NCBI RefSeq assembly: GCF_014204895.1
Contig: NZ_JACHMF010000001.1
Span: 3,224,001-3,288,000, forward strand
Reading direction: 5' to 3'
Length of the DNA stretch: 64,000 nucleotides
From: Paractinoplanes abujensis
GTDB taxonomy: Bacteria > Actinomycetota > Actinomycetes > Mycobacteriales > Micromonosporaceae
Shown: one piece after another, positions 15,138 through 23,726 of the stretch
Position numbering within the stretch: the stretch's first letter is position 1
Layout of the letters: each line of letters begins with the position of its first letter
Notes under the pieces: generated by a model
Told to the model about the DNA's origin: nothing
The model's input: the letters and a program-made list of their open reading frames with translations, nothing else
Databases searched by the model: none
Program-made: the position numbers and the translations under genes

Positions 15138-15692
15138 TCAGGCGGTGGCGCTGGGCTCGGGGGTCGCCGTGTCATCGGGCACCGGGGAGGTCGTGTCGTC
15201 GGGGGCCGGGGCGGGAGTCGCCGGAGCCGGGGCTGACGTCGTGGGGGCCGGGGCTGACGTCGTGGGGGCCGGGGCGGTCCTGGTGCGGGTGGCCGAGATG
15301 TGCTTGGCGGTGTAGGCCGTGCCCACCCGCGTGCCGGTCACGGTGATGCGGTAACCGGCCACCAGGTCGGCGAGCTTCTTACCGGCCCCATTGAGCACGA
15401 TCCGCGCGCCCGCGGGCACGGTGATCGTGACGGTGGTGGCCTTGACCCCCTTGGTGCCGGCCTTGGTGGTCACGGTGACGGTGCCGGCCGCCGTGTCGAC
15501 GCCGGCGACCACACCGTTGGCGGCGAACGCCACCTTGGCGGGCTTGGGCGGCTTCACCGGCTTCGAGCTCGGCTTGGCGCTGCCGGGGGCGGCCGACGGC
15601 TTGGCCGCCGAGGCGACAGTGGCGGTGGTCGCGGCCGAACCGGTGACCGCGATCAGAAGGGCGGCGGCGACAGCGAAACGTCGGATACGCAC
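15138..15692 (-). CDS. Secreted protein with small beta domain and Pro/Ala/Thr-rich tail
   Basis: This is a 184-residue exported protein. A Sec signal peptide (VRIRRFAVAAALLIAV, cleavage near ASA at about residue 30) is followed by a Lys/Pro/Ser linker and a beta domain (about 58-135) with GVVAGVDTAAGTVTVTTKAG and GYRITVTGTRVGTAY, resembling DUF5666-type OB-like domains. A tail of TTSAPAP repeats then carries Asp/Glu. GTG 15692 is chosen because AGGAG lies 6 bases upstream; TTG 15698 would sit directly on it. The function is unknown; the tail looks like a wall-spanning spacer. Confidence 0.75.
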   Translation of the reverse strand: MRIRRFAVAAALLIAVTGSAATTATVASAAKPSAAPGSAKPSSKPVKPPKPAKVAFAANGVVAGVDTAAGTVTVTTKAGTKGVKATTVTITVPAGARIVLNGAGKKLADLVAGYRITVTGTRVGTAYTAKHISATRTRTAPAPTTSAPAPTTSAPAPATPAPAPDDTTSPVPDDTATPEPSATA

Positions 15693-15906
15693 GGGCAACT
15701 CCTAGCTTGGGCGGACACTCGAAGCTTGCAGCGGCCAGGTTGCGTCCCGGGTTGCGCGGCGGTTGCAAAAACCCGGTCCCGGCACGGCCCGGTGTCATGG
15801 ACGCATGGAAGCGGAGAAGCGGTGACGTCGAGCGGCCTCGAACCCGCGCCGGGCTGGGCGGTGGGCACCGCGGGCTTCGCCCGGAAGCTACTGCGCTGCG
15901 TTCGCG

Positions 15907-16770
15907 TCACCGGGGGCGGTGACCGGCCAGCTCCACGACGCGCTCGGCGACCAGCGCGACGGCTCGGGGGTCGAAGAGGATCGTGTAGTGGTTGACGTCG
16001 GGCACGAACTCGGTGGGGAAGGGCAGGCCGGCGAGGCTCGATGCGACGTACAGGCCGGGGGTCTGGTCCTGCAGGCCGCGCTCGGCCCAGAGCAGGTGGG
16101 CCGGGCACCTCAGGTGGTGGACGGCGTCGACGGTCGTGCGGTCGATCAGCGTGTCGGTGGCGTCGGCGCGTACGGCCTCCAGCGAGCACGACGAGCGCAG
16201 CGACGGCGGGGTGCCGGTCAGGTCGCGGGCGACGTACGCGGCGAGCGCCGGGGACCAGTTGTCGCGCAGCGCGGGGTGGGCGCGGAAGAAGTTCAGGTAC
16301 GCCCGTTCGTCGGGGAACGTCATGCTCAGCCGGCGGATCGCGGGGCCGACGACGGCCGTCAGCACCTCGTCGACGTCGGCGCCGGGCGGGGCCGGGATCG
16401 TGACGCCGCCGTCGATCAGCAGGACGCCGCGGACCCGGCCGGGGTGGGCCGCGGCCGTCGCGGCCACCACGAAACCGCCCATCGAGTGGCCGGCCAGCGT
16501 CACACTGCCCAGCCCCAGGTGGTCGGCCGTCGCGATCACGTCGGCGACGTGCGCGGCCATCCCGTACGGGCCGGGCAGATCACCGCTGCGGGCCCGGCCC
16601 CGCAGGTCGAGGGCGACCAGTTGGACCCGCCCGGCCAGCGCGTCGGCCACGGCCGCGAACGACAGCGCGTTGGCGGTGATGCCGTGCGCGGCCAGCACGA
16701 CCGGACCGTCGCCGGGCCAGCGCACGGCGCGCAGCGTCCCACCCCGTACGGGAACCTCCAGCTCCTGCAT
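15907..16770 (-). CDS. Alpha/beta hydrolase
   Basis: This is a 287-residue alpha/beta hydrolase. The oxyanion-loop motif is VLAAHGITANALSF (about 25-38), the nucleophile elbow is AGHSMGG with Ser at about 93, and the late catalytic His is in FVPDVNHYTILFDP. Its ATG overlaps the stop codon of the upstream dehydrogenase (TGATG), so the two are translationally coupled. With a hydroxybutyrate-dehydrogenase-like partner, a role in short-chain hydroxy-ester or polyhydroxyalkanoate-derived oligomer turnover is possible but only inferred. Confidence 0.88.
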   Translation of the reverse strand: MQELEVPVRGGTLRAVRWPGDGPVVLAAHGITANALSFAAVADALAGRVQLVALDLRGRARSGDLPGPYGMAAHVADVIATADHLGLGSVTLAGHSMGGFVVAATAAAHPGRVRGVLLIDGGVTIPAPPGADVDEVLTAVVGPAIRRLSMTFPDERAYLNFFRAHPALRDNWSPALAAYVARDLTGTPPSLRSSCSLEAVRADATDTLIDRTTVDAVHHLRCPAHLLWAERGLQDQTPGLYVASSLAGLPFPTEFVPDVNHYTILFDPRAVALVAERVVELAGHRPR

Positions 16771-17504
16771 CAGTGCGCCGTCCAGCCGCCGTCGAGCGCG
16801 ATCGAGGCGCCGGTGATCAGGTCGGCCGCGGGCGTGCACAGGTAGGCCACCAGCTCGGCCACCTCCTCCGGGGTGATCAGGCGTTTGATGGCCGTCCGGT
16901 CCAGCATGATCTTCTCGATGACCTCGGACTCGTCGATGCCGTGTGCCGCGGCCTGGTCGGCGATCTGCTTGTCGACCAGCGGGGTGCGCACGAAGGCCGG
17001 GTTGACGCAGTTGGACGTGACCCCGCGGCCCGCGCCCTCCAACGCGATCGTCTTGGACAACCCCTCCAGGCCGTGCTTGGCCGTCACGTAGGCCGACTTG
17101 TAGGGCGACGCGATCAGCCCGTGCACCGACGAGATGTTCACGACCCGGCCCCAGCCGCGCTCATACATGTGCGGCAGCACCCGCCGGGCCAGCCGGAACG
17201 GCGCCTCCACCATGACCTTCTGGATGTGCGCGAAACGGTCGGGCGGGAACTCCGGCAGCGGCGCCACGAACTGCAGCCCGGCGTTGTTGACCAGCACATC
17301 GACGTGCGCGGGCAAGGCGTCGACGGCCTCCGGGTCGGCCAGGTCGGCCCGGTACGCCGCGGCCTCGTCGACGTCCACGACCAGCACCTCGGCCCCCGCC
17401 GCGGCCAGCCGTGCGGCCACGGCCCGGCCGATCCCACTGGCCCCGCCGGTCACCATGGCCGTCCGTCCGGCCAGGTCCAGCGCGACCACTCGTGTCGTCG
17501 TCAT
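16770..17504 (-). CDS. Short-chain dehydrogenase, 3-hydroxybutyrate dehydrogenase-like
   Basis: This is a 244-residue classical SDR. The cofactor motif is TGGASGIG (about 19-26), followed by an acidic VVDVDEA favouring NAD, NNAG at about 73-76, catalytic Ser in NISSVHG and YVTAKHG (Tyr and Lys). The AKHGLEGLSKTIALE, NPAFVRTPLVDKQI and LITPEEVAELVAYL blocks match D-beta-hydroxybutyrate dehydrogenases, which interconvert 3-hydroxybutyrate and acetoacetate. It is the first gene of a two-gene operon with the coupled hydrolase, and divergent from a second alpha/beta hydrolase at 17561. Confidence 0.9.
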   Translation of the reverse strand: MTTTRVVALDLAGRTAMVTGGASGIGRAVAARLAAAGAEVLVVDVDEAAAYRADLADPEAVDALPAHVDVLVNNAGLQFVAPLPEFPPDRFAHIQKVMVEAPFRLARRVLPHMYERGWGRVVNISSVHGLIASPYKSAYVTAKHGLEGLSKTIALEGAGRGVTSNCVNPAFVRTPLVDKQIADQAAAHGIDESEVIEKIMLDRTAIKRLITPEEVAELVAYLCTPAADLITGASIALDGGWTAH

Positions 17505-17560
17505 GATCCGAACCTATGACGCCGGGCCCGTCCCCGGCCAGTGTGTGCCACGATCAGCCG

Positions 17561-18604
17561 ATGGAGACCCGTGATCTTCGCATCCAGGCCCGTGGAATCA
17601 CCCAGAATGTGCTGGTCGGCGGGCCCGGTGACGGCACACCGGTGCTGCTCGTGCACGGCAACTGCTCGTCCGCCGGCTTCTGGGCGCCGTTGATTCGGCG
17701 GCTGCCCGGCGGTGTCCGGGTCGTGGCGCCCGACCTGCGCGGATACGGGCGCAGCGAGACCGCACCGGTCGACGCCACCCGAGGGCTGGGCGACTTCGCC
17801 GACGACGTGACGGCCCTGCTCGACGACCGGGCGCTGTTCCCGCGGGGCGGGCCGGTGGTGGTGGCCGCGCACTCGATGGGGTGCGGAGTGGTGATGCAGA
17901 TGCTGATCTCCCGGCCCGACCGGTTCTCGGCCGTGCTGCTGGAGGCGCCCCTGAGCCCGTACGGGTTCGGCGGCACCCGCGATCTGACCGGTACGCCCAC
18001 GACGGCCGACTTCGCCGGCACCGGGGGTGGCACCGCCAACCCGGACTTCGTGGCGCGGATCCAGGCCGGGGATCGCAGTGCGGAGTCGCCCACCAGTCCG
18101 TTGTCGGTGCTGCGGTCGGCCTACGTCGCCGACCCGGCGTCGCTCGGGGAGGATGAGGCTTTGCTGCTCGGCACCGTGCTGAGCACGGCCATCGGGGACG
18201 ACAACTACCCGGGGGACGCGGTCGCGGTCGAGAGCTGGCCGGGGATGGGACCCGGGGACCGCGGGGTTCTCAACACGATGGCGCCCAACCACTTCAATGT
18301 GGCCGATGCCCTGGCCGGGGCCGAGCCCAAGCCGCCGATCGTCTGGGTGCGGGGCGATCGGGACGCCATCGTCTCCGACACCTCGCTGTTCGATCTGGCC
18401 TATCTGGGGTCGCTGGGGGCGGTGCCGGGGTGGCCGGGGGCGGAAGAATGCCCGCCGCAGCCCATGGTGGGGCAGACCCGGGCGGTCTTCGAGCGGTACG
18501 GGAACTTCCGTGAGGTCGTTTACGAAGGGTGCGGGCATTCGCCGCATGTGGAGCGCCCGGACGAGGTTGCTGCCGAATTGCTCACGCTGATCAACGGGGC
18601 GTGA
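17561..18604 (+). CDS. Alpha/beta hydrolase
   Basis: This is a 347-residue alpha/beta hydrolase. VLLVHGNCSSAGFW is the HG oxyanion motif (about 28-41), VAAHSMGCGVV holds the nucleophile Ser at about 107, and the late His is in EGCGHSPHVERPDEV. A long insert between the nucleophile and the late Asp (about 140-260) forms a large lid. ATG 17561 is used because homology to the fold begins there; an in-frame start at 17516 has no ribosome-binding site. Substrate unknown. Confidence 0.85.
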   Translation: METRDLRIQARGITQNVLVGGPGDGTPVLLVHGNCSSAGFWAPLIRRLPGGVRVVAPDLRGYGRSETAPVDATRGLGDFADDVTALLDDRALFPRGGPVVVAAHSMGCGVVMQMLISRPDRFSAVLLEAPLSPYGFGGTRDLTGTPTTADFAGTGGGTANPDFVARIQAGDRSAESPTSPLSVLRSAYVADPASLGEDEALLLGTVLSTAIGDDNYPGDAVAVESWPGMGPGDRGVLNTMAPNHFNVADALAGAEPKPPIVWVRGDRDAIVSDTSLFDLAYLGSLGAVPGWPGAEECPPQPMVGQTRAVFERYGNFREVVYEGCGHSPHVERPDEVAAELLTLINGA

Positions 18605-18797
18605 CTTGCGCTCGGTGGCCTCGGGTGCCAGAGACTCGCTGTGCCGTGCCGGCGAGGCCACCGGGACGGCAGCTCTCCGACTTTCGTCATAGGGCTTGAC
18701 GTCGGGACTCTCCCGAAGCGCCGACGATTCGCCCAGCGGCTCCCGGCAGGCTGGTGCGATGCGAGAGCACCACGACGTTCGGTCACACTGTCAGGTG

Positions 18798-20327
18798 ATG
18801 AGCACGATGATCGGCCGGTGGCGCGAGCGGGCCGGCCTGACCGGCGGGTGGCGTCTGGTCTACGAGGCCGGTGTCGTCGCGCTCGTGACCACGGCCGCGG
18901 TGGTGCCTTCGGTGGCCGCGGACTGGTACCGGCTCGCGCCCTGGCTGGTCGGGGTGACCGCGCCGGTGCTGCTCGTGCTGCGCCTGACCCATCCCCTCAC
19001 CGCCTATGTGGGCGCGGCCGTCGTGGGACTGGGCACGGGCGGGCCGAGCAGCCTGCTGCTGGTGTTCCTGAGCGCCGCGCTGGCCTACCGGGCCGCCCGG
19101 TGGTGGCAGGTCGCGGCCGGGCTGGGCGCGGCCTGGGTCTGTTTCCTGGCCTCGATCTTCTGGGAGGAGCCGCCCGACCTCGAGTGGGCTGTCCTCGGCA
19201 CGCTGCTGTTCGCGGTGCTGGCGGTGCTGCCGGCCGGGGTGGCGCGGCTCGTGCGGCGGCGGCGCTCCCTGCTGGCCGCCATGCACGGCCGCAACGTGCA
19301 GCTGCACAGCCAGCAGAACGAGATCGCCCGGCAGGCCCAGATCCGGGAACGGGCCCGCATCGCCCGCGACATGCACGACTCGCTGGGGCACAAGCTCACC
19401 CTGATCTCGCTCTACTCGGGCATGCTGCGCACCGCCGAGGGCGAGCAGAAGGCCGAGACCGCGGACCTCGTACGGCAGACCTCGTCGGCGGCGATGACCG
19501 AGCTGCGGCAGATCCTGGGGCTGCTCGGGCAGGACGACCCGCAATCGTCCGTGCGTCCCCTGACCGGCCTGGACGAGCTGGCCGGGCAGGCCCGGTCGTC
19601 GGGCGCGCAGGTGGAGCTGGTCCGGGAGGGCGAACCCGTGCCGCTGGCGTCGATGACCGAACACGCGGCGTACCGGGTCGTTCAGGAGGGCCTGACCAAC
19701 GCGCTGCGCCACGCCCAGGGCGGCGCGATCACCCTGTTGCTGCGCTACGAGCCGGACGCCCTGATCGCCGCGGTGACCAACACGCCCGGACTGCGGGTGG
19801 TGCGGGCCACCAGCCGGCAGGGGTTGCTCGGGCTGGCCGAGCGGGTCCGGATCGCCGGCGGCCTGCTCTACTACGGGCCCACACCGGACGGCGGCTACCG
19901 GGTGGCGGCCACGCTGCCGCATCTGAGCGACGACGCCGCCACACCCCCGCCGGTGCCGGACGACCGGCCGGACTTCGCCGAGGTGCTCGACCGGCACCGC
20001 CGCCGGTCGAGGTTCGTGCTGGTCGCGACCGCGTTGTCGGTCGTCGCGTTCCTGGTGCTGTGCGGGGCCGGGGTGTGGCTGTTCGCGGCCTTCGCGGTGG
20101 TCGACCGCGAGAAGTACGACGCCGTGCGGGTCGGCGCGCCCGAGGCCGAGGTGCGGGACATGCTGCCGGATCCGGAGGCCGCGACGGAGACGACGGGCGG
20201 CTGCCTCGACTATCCGGCGTCGCTGACCGAGCAGCTGCGCGAGGAGTCCGGCGAGTTGAGTTACCGGTTCTGCTTCCGCGACGGCAAGCTGGCCGACAAA
20301 CAAATCATCCGTGGGGAGCCGTCATGA
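18798..20327 (+). CDS. Sensor histidine kinase (NarL-type) with extra C-terminal membrane span and domain
   Basis: This is a 509-residue HisKA_3 family kinase. Four to five membrane spans fill residues 20-150, the dimerisation helix carries the phosphorylated His in IARDMHDSLGHKLT (His about 192), and the HATPase domain covers about 280-385 (NALRHAQGG N-box). Unusually, the protein continues past the ATPase domain: a basic patch, another span (about 406-433, VATALSVVAFLVLCGAGVWL) and about 75 residues with two cysteines that should be extracellular. The kinase catalytic core is therefore sandwiched between membrane segments. The start could also be ATG 18807. Its stop overlaps the response regulator start (ATGA). 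Confidence 0.9.
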   Translation: MSTMIGRWRERAGLTGGWRLVYEAGVVALVTTAAVVPSVAADWYRLAPWLVGVTAPVLLVLRLTHPLTAYVGAAVVGLGTGGPSSLLLVFLSAALAYRAARWWQVAAGLGAAWVCFLASIFWEEPPDLEWAVLGTLLFAVLAVLPAGVARLVRRRRSLLAAMHGRNVQLHSQQNEIARQAQIRERARIARDMHDSLGHKLTLISLYSGMLRTAEGEQKAETADLVRQTSSAAMTELRQILGLLGQDDPQSSVRPLTGLDELAGQARSSGAQVELVREGEPVPLASMTEHAAYRVVQEGLTNALRHAQGGAITLLLRYEPDALIAAVTNTPGLRVVRATSRQGLLGLAERVRIAGGLLYYGPTPDGGYRVAATLPHLSDDAATPPPVPDDRPDFAEVLDRHRRRSRFVLVATALSVVAFLVLCGAGVWLFAAFAVVDREKYDAVRVGAPEAEVRDMLPDPEAATETTGGCLDYPASLTEQLREESGELSYRFCFRDGKLADKQIIRGEPS

Positions 20328-20983
20328 CCGAACCGTTGCGGGTGTTGCTGGCCGACGACGACTCGCTGATCCGCACGGCGATCGACGCGATCTTGCGGCC
20401 GGCCACCGGCATCGAGCTGATCGCGCAGGCGGCCGACGGGCGGGCCGCGATCGACCTGACCGTGCGGCACCGGCCCGACGTGGCGCTGCTCGACATCCAG
20501 ATGCCGGTGCTGGACGGCCTGGCCGCGCTGCGCGAGATCCGCAAGCTGGCCCCGGCCGTACGGGTGGTGGTGCTGACCACGTTCGGCCAGGACGACTACG
20601 TGGCCCAGGCACTGGCCGGCGGGGCGGCGGGTTTCCTGCTCAAGGAGTCCGCGGCCGAGGAACTGGAGTACGCGATCCGGGCCGCCGCCGCGGGCAACGC
20701 CTACCTGTCGCCGAAGATCACCCGTCAGGTGCTGGAGCGGCTCCCGGCCCCGGCCGTGCGCCCGACCGAGGAGCTGACCAGGGTGGGCACGCTCAGCGAA
20801 CGGGAGCGGGAGGTGCTGATCCGGCTGGCCCAGGGCTTGAGCAACGCCGAGATCGGCAAGCAGCTGTTCGTCTCCGAGGGCACGGTCAAGACGCACGTCT
20901 ACCACGTGTTCGCCAAGCTCGAGGTCGACAACCGGGTGCAGGCGGCCATGCTGGCCCAGCGCACCGGGCTGCTCGACGGCTGA
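20324..20983 (+). CDS. NarL/LuxR family response regulator
   Basis: This is a 219-residue response regulator. The receiver domain has the acidic pair in LLADDDS, the phospho-acceptor Asp56 in VALLDIQMPVLDG, Thr in VVLTTF and Lys in FLLKES. The C-terminal LuxR HTH runs LSEREREVLIRLAQGLSNAE, then IGKQLFVSEGTVKTHV. It overlaps the kinase gene by four bases and forms the cognate pair. Confidence 0.95.
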   Translation: MTEPLRVLLADDDSLIRTAIDAILRPATGIELIAQAADGRAAIDLTVRHRPDVALLDIQMPVLDGLAALREIRKLAPAVRVVVLTTFGQDDYVAQALAGGAAGFLLKESAAEELEYAIRAAAAGNAYLSPKITRQVLERLPAPAVRPTEELTRVGTLSEREREVLIRLAQGLSNAEIGKQLFVSEGTVKTHVYHVFAKLEVDNRVQAAMLAQRTGLLDG

Positions 20984-21080
20984 CCGTCCACGACAACGGC
21001 GCGCGATCAACGAAAGTAAGAGGCCGTTCCGGCCGGTCGGCAGACGCCTGGACCCCCTGGTCACGGCCACACTTGAAGGC

Positions 21081-22037
21081 ATGACCGTCACTTTCGAGTC
21101 GTGGGAACTGCCGGCCCGCATGGCGCTCGGCGACCAGGGGGTCCGCTACCACGAGGCGACCCCGATCATCGACCACGTCAAGGACCACTGCCTGCGTACG
21201 GGGCAAAGCCCGTACGAGGCGTTCGGTGAGCCCCGCGAGTTCGCCGCCCGGGCGGCCGCCCAGGTGCCGGCCGAGCTGCGCGACCCGGTCGACCGGGAGG
21301 GCATGACCCCGCGCGACTACCTCGAGGGTCAGCTGCTCGTGGTGACAGGCCTGGTGATCCCGGCGGTGCTGCTGATCGCCGCGATCGACCGCACGTGGAC
21401 GTTCCCGGCCACCGCGGCCGGCCTGACCGGCAGTGTGCTGCTGATGGTCACGTTCTTCTGGGCGGGCGCGGTGCCCCGGGCCGTCCGGGCGTCGGGCCGG
21501 CCGCACCTGGTCCCGTACGCCTGGGTCGCCGCGGCGCTGCTCGTTCTCATCACGGCAACCGCTTTCACCACCTTGCCCCGCGGGCACCTGTTCGACCTGC
21601 CGGTCCTGGCCGTGGCCGGGGTCGCCGCGGTGGTCGTGGCCCTGCAGCTGCGCGGCCCCTCCCCCACGCGGCCCCGCGAACCGCAGCCGGAGGGTGACTG
21701 GTTCGGCCGCCTCAACGGGCTGCTGATCGGCCGTTACGACCTGACCCCGGAACGGGCCGCCGAACTGACCCGTGAGGCCCGGGCCCGGGGCGGCGACCTG
21801 GGCCCGGTCGAGGAGTACGCCCGCACGGTGCAGCAGGGCGAGCCGGTGCGCCGGGACCCGTTCTGGCGGACCCGTCCGGCCCGGGTCATCGGCATCCTGG
21901 CTGGGATCGGCCTCGCGGTGCGGGCCTTCGGCGACTGGCAGGCCGACGGGGTGTGGTGGGCCGCCTACCTGATCGCGCTGCCGGGCGCCCTGGGCGGCCT
22001 CTGGTTCCTGATCCAGGCCCTGCGCGGCAAGGGTTGA
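21081..22037 (+). CDS. Multi-pass membrane protein of unknown function
   Basis: This is a 318-residue protein with an N-terminal soluble domain of about 85 residues (including GQSPYEAFGEPREFAARAAA, like the HAAS/DUF1700 signalling-type helical domain), then five or six membrane spans: paired spans at about 85-135 and 145-195, a cytoplasmic loop (200-265), and spans at about 270-315. The loop NGLLIGRYDLTPERAAELTR is helical. Similar proteins are often companions of PadR or other regulators, but none is adjacent. It is separated by 97 bases from the two-component system. Confidence 0.75.
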   Translation: MTVTFESWELPARMALGDQGVRYHEATPIIDHVKDHCLRTGQSPYEAFGEPREFAARAAAQVPAELRDPVDREGMTPRDYLEGQLLVVTGLVIPAVLLIAAIDRTWTFPATAAGLTGSVLLMVTFFWAGAVPRAVRASGRPHLVPYAWVAAALLVLITATAFTTLPRGHLFDLPVLAVAGVAAVVVALQLRGPSPTRPREPQPEGDWFGRLNGLLIGRYDLTPERAAELTREARARGGDLGPVEEYARTVQQGEPVRRDPFWRTRPARVIGILAGIGLAVRAFGDWQADGVWWAAYLIALPGALGGLWFLIQALRGKG

Positions 22038-22074
22038 GGCAGCCCGGGCGTGCGCAGGGCGCAGACGACACCGC

Positions 22075-22761
22075 CTAGAAGGGGATCTCGCCGTTCTCGT
22101 CGCTGAAGGTGCCGGTCGGGCCGTCGGGACCGAGGGTGGCCAGGCGGACGACCGTACGGGCGCTCTCCTGCGGGGGCCGGCCGATGCCGAAGGCGACGGT
22201 CATGTCGGTGGCGGTGGGGCCGGGTTCGAGGGCGTTGAACTTGATGCCCGGCTCGGATTTGGCGTAGTGGACGGTGAGCATGGTGGCGGCCGCCTTGGAC
22301 GCGGAGTAGAGCGGCAGCGGCAGGCTGTACTCGGGCCGCTCGGGGTTGGTCACCGCCCAGAACGAGCCCATGCTGCTCGACACCGTGACGACTGTGGGGT
22401 TGTCCGACCGGCGCAGCAGGGGCAGCGCGGCCTCGGTGACCCGCACGACGCCCACCGCGTTGGTGTCGAACGCGCGCAGCGCCGCCGGTCCACCGGTCTC
22501 GCCCGCGGCCAGGATGCCCGCGTTGTGCACGAGCACGTCGAGCCGGCCCTCGGCCGCGCCGATCGTGGCCAGCGCGCCGGTCACGGAGGCGTCGTCGGTC
22601 ACGTCGAGCTGCACGAAACGGGCGCCCAGTTCGGCCGCGGCCTTCTCGCCGCGTTCGGGGTCACGGGCGCCGACGTACACGGTGTGGCCCAGTTCGAGCA
22701 GCTGCTTGGCGGTCTCGTAACCGATGCCCTTGTTGGCCCCGGTGATCAAAGTGACGGTCAT
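22075..22761 (-). CDS. Short-chain dehydrogenase/reductase
   Basis: This is a 228-residue SDR. The cofactor motif is TGANKGIGYETAKQL (residues 7-13 core), with ARDPERG (the Arg after beta-2 suggests NADP), HNAG in place of NNAG, catalytic Ser in VTVSSSMGS and Tyr/Lys in LYSASKAA. It resembles carbonyl-reductase-like SDRs. It is divergent from the XRE-type regulator at 22866; this SDR/MmyB-like regulator pairing is common in actinomycetes and suggests direct control. Confidence 0.92.
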   Translation of the reverse strand: MTVTLITGANKGIGYETAKQLLELGHTVYVGARDPERGEKAAAELGARFVQLDVTDDASVTGALATIGAAEGRLDVLVHNAGILAAGETGGPAALRAFDTNAVGVVRVTEAALPLLRRSDNPTVVTVSSSMGSFWAVTNPERPEYSLPLPLYSASKAAATMLTVHYAKSEPGIKFNALEPGPTATDMTVAFGIGRPPQESARTVVRLATLGPDGPTGTFSDENGEIPF

Positions 22762-22865
22762 GCGGCAAACGCTAGGCACGCCCGGACGTCCCCGGCAGAG
22801 CCCTGCGCAGCCTGGGGTGTGACAGGACCCCCTCTGTGCGGGGCGGCCCGGCCTAGGCTGGTTCC

Positions 22866-23726
22866 GTGAGCGACTCGACCAACGCCCTCGGCGCCTACCT
22901 GCGGGCCCGGCGCGAGCTGGTGACACCCGAGCAGGCGGGCATTCCCGACGTCGGTGTGCGACGGGTGCCGGGGTTGCGGCGCGAGGAGGTCGCCATGCTG
23001 GCCGGCATCAGCGCCGACTACTACCTGCGGCTGGAGCGCGGCCGCGACCGCCGCCCGTCGGTGCAGGTGCTGGAGTCGATCGCCCGGGTGCTGCGCCTCG
23101 ACGACGACCACTGGGCCCACCTGCTGTCACTGGTGGCCGAGGGTCCCCGGCGGCGCCGCCGGCGGCCGCGCAAGGAGGTGCCGCCGGCCGGCATCCTGAA
23201 ACTGCTCGACTCGCTCGACCAACCGGCGTTCATCGAGGACCGCTATTTCGACATCGTGGCCTCCAACCCGCCGGCCCGGGCGCTGTCCCCGCGTTTCGCG
23301 CCGGGCGGCAACCAGCTGCGTGACCTGTTCCTCGACCCGTCCGTGCAGGCGCTGCACCCGGAGTGGAGGAACGTGACGGAGTGCTTCGTGGCCAACCTGC
23401 GCCAGGCGGTCGGCACCGACACCGACGACCCCCGCTTCATCGAGCTCACCGGCGAGCTCTCGCTGGCCAGCCCCCGGTTCCGGCAGCTGTGGGGCCGGCA
23501 CGACGTGCGCGGGCAGATCGGCACCCCGATCAAGATCAACCACCCGCAGGTGGGCGAGATGACCCTCAACCGCGAACGGCTGGCCGTGGGCGGCACCGAG
23601 GGCCTGCAGCTCATCGTCTTCCACCCCGACGTCCGGTCGAGCGATGCCGACAAGCTGGCCCTGCTGGCCTCCCTCGGGCAGGACACCACGGAACGGAATC
23701 CTCTGGTAAATATCGTTGATGATTAA
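22866..23726 (+). CDS. XRE family regulator with MmyB-like ligand-binding domain
   Basis: This is a 286-residue regulator. The N-terminal helix-turn-helix has the family-typical GVRRVPGLRREEVAMLAGIS then DYYLRLERGRDRRPSVQVLE (residues 30-75). An Arg-rich linker is followed by the MmyB-like PAS-related domain from about 100 (RYFDIVASNPPARALSPRFA). Members of this family bind small lipophilic ligands and control adjacent SDR genes. The start is GTG 22866. The stop overlaps the next gene's start, so the downstream secreted protein is probably coupled to it. Confidence 0.92.
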   Translation: MSDSTNALGAYLRARRELVTPEQAGIPDVGVRRVPGLRREEVAMLAGISADYYLRLERGRDRRPSVQVLESIARVLRLDDDHWAHLLSLVAEGPRRRRRRPRKEVPPAGILKLLDSLDQPAFIEDRYFDIVASNPPARALSPRFAPGGNQLRDLFLDPSVQALHPEWRNVTECFVANLRQAVGTDTDDPRFIELTGELSLASPRFRQLWGRHDVRGQIGTPIKINHPQVGEMTLNRERLAVGGTEGLQLIVFHPDVRSSDADKLALLASLGQDTTERNPLVNIVDD

